DNA of 64,000 nucleotides from Mangrovimicrobium sp033283325 (GCA_033283325.1 JAWMQO010000001.1:124001-188000); one strand, 5' to 3'. Positions 27,224 to 35,463 are shown, counted from the first letter of the stretch. Program-made: numbers and translations. The notes: generated by a model from the letters alone, not told the origin.

Positions 27224-28390
27224 CTACCGTTTCGGCAGCTCCACTTCGGCAGTCGCGACAGCCATGACGGTGCCGTCCTGGTTGGCCATTTTGCTTTTGA
27301 TCTGAACCAGATTGCGACCTTCTTCGTCAGTCATTTTATCGACGATCTCTCCGGTCTGGATAGTGATGTCACCGGAGAAAGCGGGGCCGCGGTATTGGGC
27401 GTTGCTGTGTACGACCATGCCCCATTCGCCAGCCCAGCCGCTCAGGTAGTCCAGTATCCAGGCCCCCATGGATGCGCCGTAACCGTAGGGTCGCGGCATG
27501 CCGATGTACTGCGCCCAGCGCGTGAACAGGTGTCCGCGGGAGGGGCCGATGTAGGCGCCGTCGGTATTTTCCGGGTTGATACGCTCCTCTACCGGGTCCA
27601 TTTCGAAGCCGGCCATCGGGCCTACGAAGCCGAGTTGGGCCGGGTCGCAATCCTGGTTGCGATGGGCGGCGCCCCACACCGTCATCAGGTAGCCGCGCCA
27701 CTCTGTCGCGAAGCTCGCCACGCTGTGCGGGCCGAATACCCGGACCGGAAGTTCGTCACCCATCTTGACATCATCCCAGAAGCGCCGGCCGTGGCCGAGT
27801 TCGTGCATCATGTTGATGTATTCGAGTTTGCGCTCTTCGATGTCGGCGAGTTCCTCGTCGCTCCAGTCCGGATCATCAGTCTGGGTGAGGGAGCCCTTTT
27901 CCAGCGCCAGGTCACGGCGATAGCGGATCGATGTTGAACGCTGTTTGGCAAACATGGTGCCATCCTGCTTGTAGTAGTCGTTGTCGCCACGCTGGAAGCA
28001 GGTGGGGCCGGCGAAGCCGGTCTCCTTGACCACGTAGTCGAAGGGAGTTTTGTCCTGGATGATGCGATCGCCGGCAAATACGCGGGGACCGTAGAACCAC
28101 CATTCGTCACCGCCAAAGATCAGGTGTGAATCGGGTATATGTCCGATACCTGCGGGACAGGCGCCATGTCCCTCGGCGGCGGCGATGGCGAAGGACTGGG
28201 GGGCAACCAGGCGGCCATAGCGGCTGCGGACTGCAAATTCGTCGTCGTAGTGCAGCAGGTTGGGATAGTGCATGGCCTGGGCCCAGCGCCGGAAATCCGT
28301 GTTGTGCAGCGGGTCCTTCAGGGTGAAGGGTGTCATCGGCTTGCCGATGTAGTTATCGAGATCGGAACAGTCGAGCGTCTTGTCGGTCAT
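27224..28390 (-). CDS. Double-hotdog MaoC/FAS1-type dehydratase
   Basis: The 388-residue protein has an N-terminal hotdog domain of the FAS1-like/MaoC dehydratase type (YIGKPMTPFTLKDPL, HYDDEFAVRSRYGRLVAPQSF) and a C-terminal hotdog (FTRWAQYIGMPRPYGYGASMGAW, VVHSNAQYRGPAFSGDITIQTGEIVDK). Such proteins hydrate enoyl-CoA esters, including those of ring-opened steroid or terpene chains. It starts the transcript that continues into P450 25899, with motif copies D and E upstream. Confidence 0.85.
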   Translation of the reverse strand: MTDKTLDCSDLDNYIGKPMTPFTLKDPLHNTDFRRWAQAMHYPNLLHYDDEFAVRSRYGRLVAPQSFAIAAAEGHGACPAGIGHIPDSHLIFGGDEWWFYGPRVFAGDRIIQDKTPFDYVVKETGFAGPTCFQRGDNDYYKQDGTMFAKQRSTSIRYRRDLALEKGSLTQTDDPDWSDEELADIEERKLEYINMMHELGHGRRFWDDVKMGDELPVRVFGPHSVASFATEWRGYLMTVWGAAHRNQDCDPAQLGFVGPMAGFEMDPVEERINPENTDGAYIGPSRGHLFTRWAQYIGMPRPYGYGASMGAWILDYLSGWAGEWGMVVHSNAQYRGPAFSGDITIQTGEIVDKMTDEEGRNLVQIKSKMANQDGTVMAVATAEVELPKR

Positions 28391-28439
28391 GGCGAAGATA
28401 TCCTTGGGTCCGGCGGATTGCCGATGCGTTACAGCTGTT

Positions 28440-28465
28440 ATCGGTATGTTCGTCAGAATATTAGC
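28440..28465 (-). promoter_or_regulatory. Copy D of the six-copy motif
   Basis: Read on the minus strand, GCTAATA-ttc-TGACGAA-c-AT matches fully. It is 49 bp upstream of the dehydratase ATG, close enough to overlap its promoter. Confidence 0.65.
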
Positions 28466-28536
28466 GCCGCCGGTACCCGTGCGTCAATCACGAGGGTCAT
28501 GTGATGAAAGCGCGGAGCTATCGCGCTTCAGGTTAT

Positions 28537-28562
28537 GCTAATAAAATGACGAATATTAATGA
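28537..28562 (+). promoter_or_regulatory. Copy E of the six-copy motif
   Basis: GCTAATA-aaa-TGACGAA-t-AT matches fully and faces copy D, 71 bp away. The two may act as a pair in control of the dehydratase-P450 transcript. Confidence 0.65.
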
Positions 28563-28653
28563 CTGTCAGCACTGTAGAGCGGCAGTTACGTAAGGCAGAC
28601 TTCATGTGCTCGCTCGGACGCTGTTCTGCAAGAAGCGGAAAAGCGTCGAGAGT

Positions 28654-28670
28654 TGGCATTGTTAATGCCA
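28654..28670. repeat. Perfect inverted repeat TGGCATT-GTT-AATGCCA
   Basis: The 7-bp arms pair perfectly around three bases. There is no T-run and no close gene start, so it may be an operator or an RNA hairpin at the end of the leftward CMD transcript, 113 bp beyond its stop. Confidence 0.4.
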
Positions 28671-28783
28671 TCCGAATCTGCACGTGGGAGCGTTTTCACA
28701 CCTAAGATCGTGGCTGGCAAACGGTGGATCTGGATAGGGAGTGGTGCTGCTGGTTTGAACGGTGCTGAAAGACCAGGCCCAGG

Positions 28784-29410
28784 TTAGCGAGAGAGAAGCC
28801 CGTTATTTCCCGGACTCAGGGGAATGCGAAGTGCGTTCTGGAAATAGCCCACGGTAGAGAACTGGCCGACCAGTACCGGTAGTTCGAAGAGTTGTTTCTC
28901 GTTGTAAGACTGGGCCAGCACCGCCCAGGTGCCGTCGGAAATCATGGCCCCATCGCGCAGCTCTTCTACCGCCAGCATCAGTGCCTGTTCGTGCGGGTTC
29001 CAGTGTTGCGACGACGAGCCGACGGTCGCCTGTTCGATGTCTTCGTCGGAGAGGCCGAGACTGCGGGATACCTTGACGTGCTCGCCCCAGATGTAGGGAA
29101 CCTGCAGCAGCCAGGCGGTACGAAGGATGGCCAGTTGGCGATCCCGTTTGGGCAGCGCGGGCTGTTGCAGCAGGAGCATTGAAACTTCCGCGAGTCGTTC
29201 GAACAACTCGCGGTGACACATTACTGTCAGCAACATTTCAGGTACTGGAATAGCTTCCACGTCGACTTTCTTGCCGCTGGCGGCGCCCATGACTTTGGCG
29301 AGCTGTGCACGAGCTGCCGAGACGACCTCTTCGCTCCTTTGCGCGGCAATACGCGGGGGGCGGCCGGTAATTTCAGACTGTCGTGCCTGTGTCTTTTCGT
29401 CAGGTGGCAT
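28784..29410 (-). CDS. Carboxymuconolactone decarboxylase-fold protein without the CxxC motif
   Basis: The 208-residue helical protein fits the CMD/AhpD fold: PKRDRQLAILRTAWLLQVPYIWGEHVKVSRSLGLSDEDI is the core, followed by EQALMLAVEELRDGAMISDGTWAVL. The two redox cysteines of AhpD-type members are absent (YIWGEH in their place), while the His after them is kept, which argues for a non-redox lyase or isomerase role. It is 47 bp downstream of the TauD dioxygenase on the same strand. A relative is at 50406. Confidence 0.8.
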   Translation of the reverse strand: MPPDEKTQARQSEITGRPPRIAAQRSEEVVSAARAQLAKVMGAASGKKVDVEAIPVPEMLLTVMCHRELFERLAEVSMLLLQQPALPKRDRQLAILRTAWLLQVPYIWGEHVKVSRSLGLSDEDIEQATVGSSSQHWNPHEQALMLAVEELRDGAMISDGTWAVLAQSYNEKQLFELPVLVGQFSTVGYFQNALRIPLSPGNNGLLSR

Positions 29411-29457
29411 CTGTACTACTTCTGGTGTTTGGGGGTGCGGGCGAATGCAATCGCGGC

Positions 29458-30291
29458 TCAGGCGAAAGGTTCGTCACCAGCGATCTGGGTCCGGTACATC
29501 AGGCGACCGCTGTCCATGGCGTAGGGCAGCGCGCGGTGCATGGTGCCCGTGTTGTCCCAGATGACGAGATCGCCGAGTTTCCACTCATGGCGATACACGA
29601 ACTCGGGGCGCGTGGCCCAGTCGCGCAGTTTGGTGAGCAGCGCCCAGCCCTCGCGCAGGTCCATGCCCTCGATATGTGATGCAGTGGAACCCAGAACCAG
29701 GGACTTGCGCCCGGAGCGATGGGTCCACACCAGGGGCAGGGTGTTGGGCTGGAATTCCTGCCAGGTCTGCAGTTCTTCATAGCTCGGTTCGGGGCGGACA
29801 TAGCGTTGGGAGGTCTCGAACATGTGCACGACGCGCAGTTTCTCCAGCGCCGCTTTTTCGTCTTCCGGGAGCGCATCGTAGGCGGCATAGGTATTGGAGA
29901 ATTCGGTCTGGCCGCCGGTCTCGGAGAGTTTGCGCGAGCTCATAACCGAGGCGAAGATCGGGGTATCCAGCATGGTGCCATCGATGTGCCAGAAAAACGC
30001 GCCCTTGATGTAGTCTGCTTTGGGATTTTCCAGCGGATCCATGGTGATCTTGGTGATCTCGTAGCTCTGGCTCTGGGTCGCCAGTGTCTGCGTGAAGGCG
30101 ATCTGCTCCTCGTCACTGAGATTGAGTTCGCGAAAAGCCACCACACCTCTTTGTTCCAACAGGCTACGGATTTCGTCGGAGTATTTGCCGCCGATCAGCG
30201 CTGTCCTGTCGGCGTGTAATTCACTGGCAATGCGCGGGGTAAGGTCTGTTACCTGTAAACCGGGATCGGCAATAGATTCTGTCATCACCAT
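29458..30291 (-). CDS. TauD/TfdA-family Fe(II)/2-oxoglutarate dioxygenase
   Basis: The 277-residue protein has the iron triad His102-x-Asp104 (FFWHIDGT) and His252 (NTGTMHRALPY), plus the 2-oxoglutarate-binding Arg in SGRLMYRTQ. Family members hydroxylate or cleave small organic acids, sulfonates and aryloxy compounds. It is followed by the CMD-fold gene; an 18-bp palindrome lies 34 bp upstream of its start. The exact substrate is unknown. Confidence 0.92.
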   Translation of the reverse strand: MVMTESIADPGLQVTDLTPRIASELHADRTALIGGKYSDEIRSLLEQRGVVAFRELNLSDEEQIAFTQTLATQSQSYEITKITMDPLENPKADYIKGAFFWHIDGTMLDTPIFASVMSSRKLSETGGQTEFSNTYAAYDALPEDEKAALEKLRVVHMFETSQRYVRPEPSYEELQTWQEFQPNTLPLVWTHRSGRKSLVLGSTASHIEGMDLREGWALLTKLRDWATRPEFVYRHEWKLGDLVIWDNTGTMHRALPYAMDSGRLMYRTQIAGDEPFA

Positions 30292-30325
30292 GGTGGCGGG
30301 CTCCTGAATTGATAGCTTGATCTAT

Positions 30326-30343
30326 ACTGAACAGTTGTTCAGT
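30326..30343. promoter_or_regulatory. Perfect palindrome ACTGAACA-GT-TGTTCAGT upstream of the TauD gene
   Basis: The two 8-bp arms pair perfectly. On the minus strand TATAGAT, a good -10 hexamer, begins just after the right arm, so a bound repressor would block the promoter of the TauD-CMD transcript. The form is typical of TetR/MarR operators. No second copy was found in the window. Confidence 0.6.
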
Positions 30344-30413
30344 TTATATCATCGGGTTAGACTGCGTGTCAATCGATTACAGCGCTCGAGTGCCAGACGT
30401 TGAGCGGGCTGCC

Positions 30414-30439
30414 CATCGACGTTTCGTCGTATTGTTAGC
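30414..30439 (-). promoter_or_regulatory. Copy F of the six-copy motif
   Basis: Read on the minus strand, GCTAACA-ata-CGACGAA-a-CG matches the left half fully and GACGAA on the right, with two mismatches (C for T, C for A/T). It lies 78 bp upstream of the VOC-SDR-NTF2 operon. Confidence 0.5.
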
Positions 30440-30517
30440 GTCGAGGCGCCCAGACATGCTACCCTCGTCGAGCTCCCGATAATCAATGGTTGAGTCCAAT
30501 AACAGGAGGATTGCCAA

Positions 30518-30898
30518 ATGTTCAGTCACATCGTGCTCGGCAGCGACGATATTCCCGCCGCCAAAAAATTCTACGACGCAGCTCTCGCCCCCCTGGGTCA
30601 TGGCCCGGGCATGGAAACCCCCGATGGCGCCCGCATTATCTACCAGGGTGACAACGGTATCCTGATGATTACCAAACCCCTGGATGGTGAGCCCGCAACT
30701 CATGCCAATGGCGGCACCCTGGGGCTGACCGCCGCCAATGCCGAGGCCGTCGACGCCTTCTACGCCGCGGGTATCGCCGCGGGCGGTAGCGATGCGGGTG
30801 TGCCGGGCCCGCGTGACGCCATCCCCGGCAGCTACGCCGCCTACCTGCGCGATCCCACCGGCAACAAGATCGTCGCCTGGTGCATGCCCGCTGCGTAA
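30518..30898 (+). CDS. Small VOC-fold (glyoxalase-like) protein
   Basis: The 126-residue protein (MFSHIVLGSDDIPAAKKFYDAALAPLGHGPG ... AYLRDPTGNKIVAWCMPA) matches the compact VOC proteins often called glyoxalase/bleomycin-resistance family. GGAGG precedes the ATG. It is the first gene of an operon with an SDR, an NTF2-like protein and probably a TetR regulator. The biochemical role is not evident. Confidence 0.85.
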   Translation: MFSHIVLGSDDIPAAKKFYDAALAPLGHGPGMETPDGARIIYQGDNGILMITKPLDGEPATHANGGTLGLTAANAEAVDAFYAAGIAAGGSDAGVPGPRDAIPGSYAAYLRDPTGNKIVAWCMPAA

Positions 30899-30931
30899 GA
30901 GCCGCATAAGTACAGAGAAAGGACAGAAGCC

Positions 30932-31795
30932 ATGAGTAATTCCAGACCCGTAGCCGTGGTCACCGGCGCCAGCCGGGGTGCCGGCCGCGGCATTGCCATT
31001 GCCCTCGGCAGTCACGGTTGTACCGTATACGTGACCGGTCGCTCCGAGAAAGCCGGCGACGCTCCTTTGCCCGGTACCATCTATGAAACCGCCGAGGCGG
31101 TTACTGCAGCGGGCGGCGAGGGTATCCCGGTGCGCGTCGATCATGGCGACCCCGAAGCGATCAAAGCCTTGTTCGAGAAGGTCGGCGCGGAGCAGGGTCG
31201 GCTGGATATCCTGGTTAACAACGCTTTCGCCGTGCACGATGAGATGATGACCCCCACTCCCTTCTGGGAGAAGCGGCTTGACCAGATCAACATGCTGGAT
31301 GTGGGGCTCTACGGCACCTATACCGCTTGTTACTACGCGGCTCCCTTGCTGAAGGAGACCGCGGGCAGTCTCATTGCTTTCACTTCTGCGTCCGGCGCCG
31401 CCCACTATGTATTCGGGCCGGTCTATGGCGTACACAAGGCGGGCCTCGACAAGTTCGCCGCGGACATGGCGGTGGATTTTCGTGAGTTCGATGTGGCGAC
31501 AGTCTCGATCTGGATGGGCACCGTGCTCACCGAACGGGTCCAGGTGCTCGCCGACATCGACCCGGAACGCTTCAATGCCCTGCGTGAGAATATGGAAACC
31601 CCGGAGTTTACCGGTCATATCATCTGGGCGATCCACGAAGATCCCGATCGCATGAGCGTCAGTGGCAGGGCAGTCATCGGCGCCGAGATGGCGCTCAAGT
31701 ATGGTATCAGGGACGAGGGCGACCGGCAGCCCACTTCCTATCGGGAGATGCACGGCGTTTATCCCCTCGAACAGTTCGATCGTATTATTCGCTGA
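30932..31795 (+). CDS. Short-chain dehydrogenase/reductase (DHRS1-like)
   Basis: The 287-residue SDR has TGASRGAG in the cofactor loop, NNAF for NNAG, and the YGVHKAG active-site segment. The wording VTGRSE and the long C-terminal extension (AEMALKYGI...) resemble the DHRS1-type SDRs. It follows the VOC gene by 33 bp and precedes the NTF2-like gene by 11 bp. Confidence 0.88.
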   Translation: MSNSRPVAVVTGASRGAGRGIAIALGSHGCTVYVTGRSEKAGDAPLPGTIYETAEAVTAAGGEGIPVRVDHGDPEAIKALFEKVGAEQGRLDILVNNAFAVHDEMMTPTPFWEKRLDQINMLDVGLYGTYTACYYAAPLLKETAGSLIAFTSASGAAHYVFGPVYGVHKAGLDKFAADMAVDFREFDVATVSIWMGTVLTERVQVLADIDPERFNALRENMETPEFTGHIIWAIHEDPDRMSVSGRAVIGAEMALKYGIRDEGDRQPTSYREMHGVYPLEQFDRIIR

Positions 31796-31806
31796 GGACC
31801 TGTGCC

Positions 31807-32361
31807 ATGAATGTTGAAGAAGAACTGAGGGCCCTGAAATGCCAGGTGCAGCGTTTGCAGGATCGCCAGGACATCCTCGACTGCATCCAGCGCGAGAGCC
31901 GCGCACGGGATCGCCAGGATGTAGCGCAGATCAACAACTGCTGGTGGGAGGACGGCGTCGACGAGCACGGCTCGATCATCACCGCCGTGCCGGAGTATGC
32001 CGAACGGGCGAATGCCGGGCACCAGGGCGGTTTCCTGATGACCAGCCACAACATCACCAATCACCTGTGTGAAATCGATGGTGATACGGCCCACTGTGAG
32101 TCCTACGTGATTGGCGGGCTGTTCTGGAAAGGTGGCGAAAAGACCTCGATGGCCTGCGGCCGCTACCTCGATCGCCTGGAAAGGCGTAATGGCGAATGGC
32201 GCATGCACACCCGTAAATGCACGATCGAGATGACCCTCGACGGCGATGCTCAGTGGGTGTATTCCGACGCGGTGAAGGGCTTTCTCAAGGCCCGCTGGGA
32301 CGGGAAGGATCCCTCCTATGAGCGGCCATTCGTCGCAAACAGGGAAGGGGAGCGCTGGTAA
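31807..32361 (+). CDS. NTF2/SnoaL-like protein
   Basis: The 184-residue protein starts with a short coiled helix (EELRALKCQVQRLQDRQDILDCIQRESRARDR) and then the cone-shaped SnoaL/NTF2 fold segments (VAQINNCWWEDGVDEHGSI, AHCESYVIGGLFWKGGEK, GRYLDRLERRNGEWRMHTRKCTIE). Such proteins act as dehydratases, isomerases or small subunits of ring oxygenases. It is third in the VOC-SDR operon. Confidence 0.82.
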   Translation: MNVEEELRALKCQVQRLQDRQDILDCIQRESRARDRQDVAQINNCWWEDGVDEHGSIITAVPEYAERANAGHQGGFLMTSHNITNHLCEIDGDTAHCESYVIGGLFWKGGEKTSMACGRYLDRLERRNGEWRMHTRKCTIEMTLDGDAQWVYSDAVKGFLKARWDGKDPSYERPFVANREGERW

Positions 32362-32445
32362 GGCCCCGGGTTCGACAGTCGGCGAGCATTGTGTTTCAAT
32401 TCGACCGAGTGGTCCAAAATTGAATCCCAGCCCCCGGTACATTGC

Positions 32446-33093
32446 ATGTCGTCTTCGCCAAAAGCAAATCGCAAGAAACGCTACGTCGAGCGCCCCGACA
32501 TGCGGGTCAAACTCCTCGATGCGGCCGAAGCCGTGTTGCGCGAGGAGGGGTATGCCGCGGCGTCGGTGCGCCGAATCGCCAACAAGGCGGGGATTACCCA
32601 CCAGGCGGTCTTCTACTATTTCGGTAGCCAGGAAGAGTTACTGCTGGCGCTTTATCGGCGCTCCGCCGACCAGCACCTCGAGCGCCTGCAGGATGCGCTG
32701 AATTCAGACCGGCCTATACGTGCCATCTGGGATGTGGTGCGCGACCCGGGCGCTACCGGTCTCGGGCTGGAAATAATGGCCCTGGCGAACCACAACGACG
32801 CCGTCCGCGCCGAGATCGCCGAGTACGCTGAGAAGTTTCGCGCCCTCGAAGTCGCGGCGATCGAGAAGCACCTCGCCGACAGGGGTATCACACCCCGCCT
32901 GTCGCCGCAGATGGTCTCGATTCTCACCAATGCCCTTGCGCGGCTCCTGGTCCAGGAGTCGGTACTCGGGATAACCACCGGCCACGAAGAGGCCGAAGCC
33001 CTGGTCGAAGCCTCCTTCGCCCACTTCGAATCACGCGGCGAGTCCGAGTCGCATGTAGAGCCCGTCGTGGGCGCTTTGTCCGAAGGAGGTTAA
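32446..33093 (+). CDS. TetR-family transcriptional regulator (paralogue of 14343)
   Basis: The 215-residue protein has an N-terminal helix-turn-helix (LLDAAEAVLREEGYAAASVRRIANKAGITHQAVFYYFGS) and a ligand domain that shares MALAN-N--VR-E and LG-T-GH elements with the TetR at 14343. ATG 32446 was chosen over a TTG 57 bases upstream because the extra residues lie outside the fold; neither has a strong ribosome site. It stands between the VOC operon and the P450 operon at 33401, and may control the tandem sites at 33265-33299 (inference). Confidence 0.87.
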   Translation: MSSSPKANRKKRYVERPDMRVKLLDAAEAVLREEGYAAASVRRIANKAGITHQAVFYYFGSQEELLLALYRRSADQHLERLQDALNSDRPIRAIWDVVRDPGATGLGLEIMALANHNDAVRAEIAEYAEKFRALEVAAIEKHLADRGITPRLSPQMVSILTNALARLLVQESVLGITTGHEEAEALVEASFAHFESRGESESHVEPVVGALSEGG

Positions 33094-33264
33094 GCTCCCG
33101 GTTCAGCCGGTGTCCCGGCGGCGATTGGTTCCGAACCCTCTCCTGTTGCTGGGTGCATGCCTTCGCGACCCTCTCTCCCTGTCTCTAGCCTGCCAGTGGT
33201 AGCTACTTACCCTGTCTCACCAGCCTGTTCGACTGGTGCGGCCCGGCTTGTCGTGGCCGGAATT

Positions 33265-33304
33265 ATACCAAGTGGTTGAATAAGCATACCGTATGGTATA
33301 TAAC
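33265..33304 (+). promoter_or_regulatory. Promoter with two tandem operator-like sites before the P450 operon
   Basis: TTGAAT (33276-33281), 17 bp and TATAAC (33299-33304) form a good sigma-70 promoter. ATACC-N4-GGTAT (33286-33299) fills the spacer up to the -10 box, and a weaker copy ATACC-N4-GGTTG (33265-33278) covers the -35 box; the starts are 21 bp apart, two helix turns. The rest of the 307-bp gap 33094-33400 shows no gene. Confidence 0.65.
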
Positions 33305-33400
33305 ATCACACGCCCCGGGCCGGTGGGCGATGGCGTCGACCAGGCGGCTCTCCGAAAAGCGGTGTCCAGTTGGGGTTGGCAAAGGCAAGAGAGAAGACAA

Positions 33401-34660
33401 ATGCAGAATTTCAGTGAAGTAGACTTTTTTAGCGCCCTCGACCTGGTGGAAGACCCCTACCCGTATTTCGAATACCTGCGTTCCCAGGGTCCAGTGACCC
33501 GGCTTCCGAAGCATAACGTTGTCGCTGTGACCGGTTACGAAGAGGGTGTGCAGGTCCTGCTGGACCATGACACGTTTTCCTCGATTAATTCGGCGACGGG
33601 CCCCTTGCCGCCAATGCCCTTCACCCCGGAAGGCGATGACATCACTGAGCAGATAGAGGCGCATCGGGGTGAAACCTCATTTGGCTCGATGCTGGTGGCC
33701 CAGGATCCCCCTGCGCACTCCCGTTCGCGTTCACTGCTGGTCGGCCTCCTGTCGCCAAAGCGGCTGAAGGAAAACGAGGTCTTCATGCGCCGAATCATCG
33801 ACAGGCTGATCGATGGCTTTATCGATAACGGACGGATGGAGGCCATATCCGAATTTGCCCACCCCCTGGCGACCCTGACCATCGCCGACCTGCTGGGCGT
33901 GCCCGAGGAAGATCACCCCAAATTTCTGCCCCTGTTCGGGCCATTGCCGGGCCAAATTGGCGGCGACGACCTCGACAACAACCCGATGGTCGAGGTCGGC
34001 GCGCATTTCTACGCCTACCTCGAGGAACGCCGCCGCGAGCCGAGGGACGACGTGATGACCATGCTCGCCCAGGCGAAGTACCGCGATGGCGAGTTGCCTG
34101 ACCTGATCGAAGTGGTCACCCATGCGGCTGTGCTGTTTGGCGCCGGACAGGACACGACAGTACGGCTGCTGGCCGCCATGCTCAAAACCCTGGGAGAAAA
34201 ACCCGAACTGCAGAAGCAGTTGTGTGAAAACCGGGAGCTGATCTCAGCTTTTGTCGAGGAGGTGCTACGCCTCGACGGTCCGACCAAGACGCATTTTCGC
34301 CTGGCCAAGAAGCACGCAAAGGTCGGCGATCTCGATGTAACGCCCGGTACTACGATCATGCTGGTGCAAAGCGCCATGCGCCGGGATCCGCGAAAATTCG
34401 AATCGCCCAACGAATTCCGCCTGGACCGTAACAATCTCCAGTCGCAGCTTGGCTTTGGCAAGGGGATTCACACCTGTATCGGCGCTCCATTGGCGCGGAC
34501 CGAAGCGCGACTGGCGATGGAGCATATCTTCGATCGGATTTGCAATATCAGAATCGACGAGGAGAAGCACGGCCCCAGCGACAATCGTCATTACGAGTAT
34601 GAGGCCAACTACACACAACGGGCGCTGTGTAACGTTCACCTTGAATTTTCAAAGATTTGA
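33401..34660 (+). CDS. Cytochrome P450 (second of three)
   Basis: The 419-residue P450 has AGQDTT (248-253) in the I helix, EVLR (287-290) and haem Cys359 in FGKGIHTCIGAPLARTEAR. ATG 33401 with GAGAGAAG upstream was chosen; the longer reading frame from 33293 would start inside the promoter described above. It begins the cassette P450-SDR-NTF2-like-SDR-TonB receptor. The P450 shares the FTPEGDDI-EQIE block with those at 25899 and 47793. The substrate is likely the hydrophobic aglycone of the island (inference). Confidence 0.95.
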   Translation: MQNFSEVDFFSALDLVEDPYPYFEYLRSQGPVTRLPKHNVVAVTGYEEGVQVLLDHDTFSSINSATGPLPPMPFTPEGDDITEQIEAHRGETSFGSMLVAQDPPAHSRSRSLLVGLLSPKRLKENEVFMRRIIDRLIDGFIDNGRMEAISEFAHPLATLTIADLLGVPEEDHPKFLPLFGPLPGQIGGDDLDNNPMVEVGAHFYAYLEERRREPRDDVMTMLAQAKYRDGELPDLIEVVTHAAVLFGAGQDTTVRLLAAMLKTLGEKPELQKQLCENRELISAFVEEVLRLDGPTKTHFRLAKKHAKVGDLDVTPGTTIMLVQSAMRRDPRKFESPNEFRLDRNNLQSQLGFGKGIHTCIGAPLARTEARLAMEHIFDRICNIRIDEEKHGPSDNRHYEYEANYTQRALCNVHLEFSKI

Positions 34661-34698
34661 TCGCTCAGCTACATGCCGAACGATCTACTGGAAAGACG

Positions 34699-35463
34699 AT
34701 GAATAGACTCGCGGAAAAAGTAATCCTGGTAGCCGGCGCTGGTGGTATTGGCCGTGGGCTGGCCCTGCGTTATGCGAAAGAGGGCGCAAAGGTCGCGCTG
34801 GCAGACATCAAACTGTCCGCCGCCGAGGAGGTCGTGGAGGAAATCAAACTACAGGGCGGGGAGGCAATTGCCCTGGAGTGCGATGGCGCTGACGAAGACG
34901 CGGTTGCTCGAACTGTTGGGAAAGCGATGCAGGTTTACGGCGGAATCGACGGCCTGCACGCAAACTTCGCGCTCATGGCGGATTGTAATCCGGAACAGGG
35001 GATCCTGGAGTTGCCGCTGGAAGTTTTCGACGAGACCCAACGCGTGAACGCACGTGGCTTTTATCTTTTCACCCGCGCGATATTGCCCGCGCTCGTGGAG
35101 CGAGGTGGCGGCTCGATCGTCTATACCAGTTCCGCTGCTGCCTACAGTGGCGGCGCAGCCTTTGTCGCCTACGCCATGAGCAAATCTGCCGGGCAAGCGC
35201 TGATGCGTCATGTTGCGGCCCGTTTCGGCCCGCAGGGAGTGCGTGCCAATACCATTGCGCCGGCTATGACGGTACATCCGGCAATCGAAGCGGTATTACC
35301 CCCCGAATTTATCGAAGGCGCCAAGGCCGCGGCCTCGGTCAAGAGTCGGGTAGGGAGGCCGGAGGATATCGCCGCTATGGGAGCCCTGCTCATGTCGGAT
35401 GAGGGATCGTATATCACAGGGCAGGTAATGTGCATTGATGGCGGTACTGTGACCCGGGCCTGA
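34699..35463 (+). CDS. Atypical short-chain dehydrogenase/reductase (cassette copy 1)
   Basis: The 254-residue SDR has a shortened cofactor loop AGAGGIGRG (one residue less than TGxxxGxG), HANFA in place of NNAG, and the active site YTSSAAA with AYAMSK. ATG 34699 was chosen; the upstream TTG overlaps the P450 stop. It is closely related, with the same length and the same odd motifs, to the SDR at 49110, and both follow a P450 gene by about 40 bp. It probably oxidises the alcohol made by the P450. Confidence 0.9.
   Translation: MNRLAEKVILVAGAGGIGRGLALRYAKEGAKVALADIKLSAAEEVVEEIKLQGGEAIALECDGADEDAVARTVGKAMQVYGGIDGLHANFALMADCNPEQGILELPLEVFDETQRVNARGFYLFTRAILPALVERGGGSIVYTSSAAAYSGGAAFVAYAMSKSAGQALMRHVAARFGPQGVRANTIAPAMTVHPAIEAVLPPEFIEGAKAAASVKSRVGRPEDIAAMGALLMSDEGSYITGQVMCIDGGTVTRA

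Larger units (their letters stand above)
28391..28783. promoter_or_regulatory. Regulatory gap upstream of the dehydratase-P450 transcript
   Basis: This 393-bp stretch contains no gene that I can support. It holds motif copies D and E (listed) about 50-170 bp upstream of the dehydratase and a perfect inverted repeat TGGCATT-GTT-AATGCCA at 28654-28670. The 28680-28783 part shows nothing else. Confidence 0.5.

Noticed and set aside
30377..31906. 509-codon minus-strand frame opposite the VOC and SDR genes
   Set aside because: Both genes on the other strand have clear family motifs; this frame is a GC-bias shadow.
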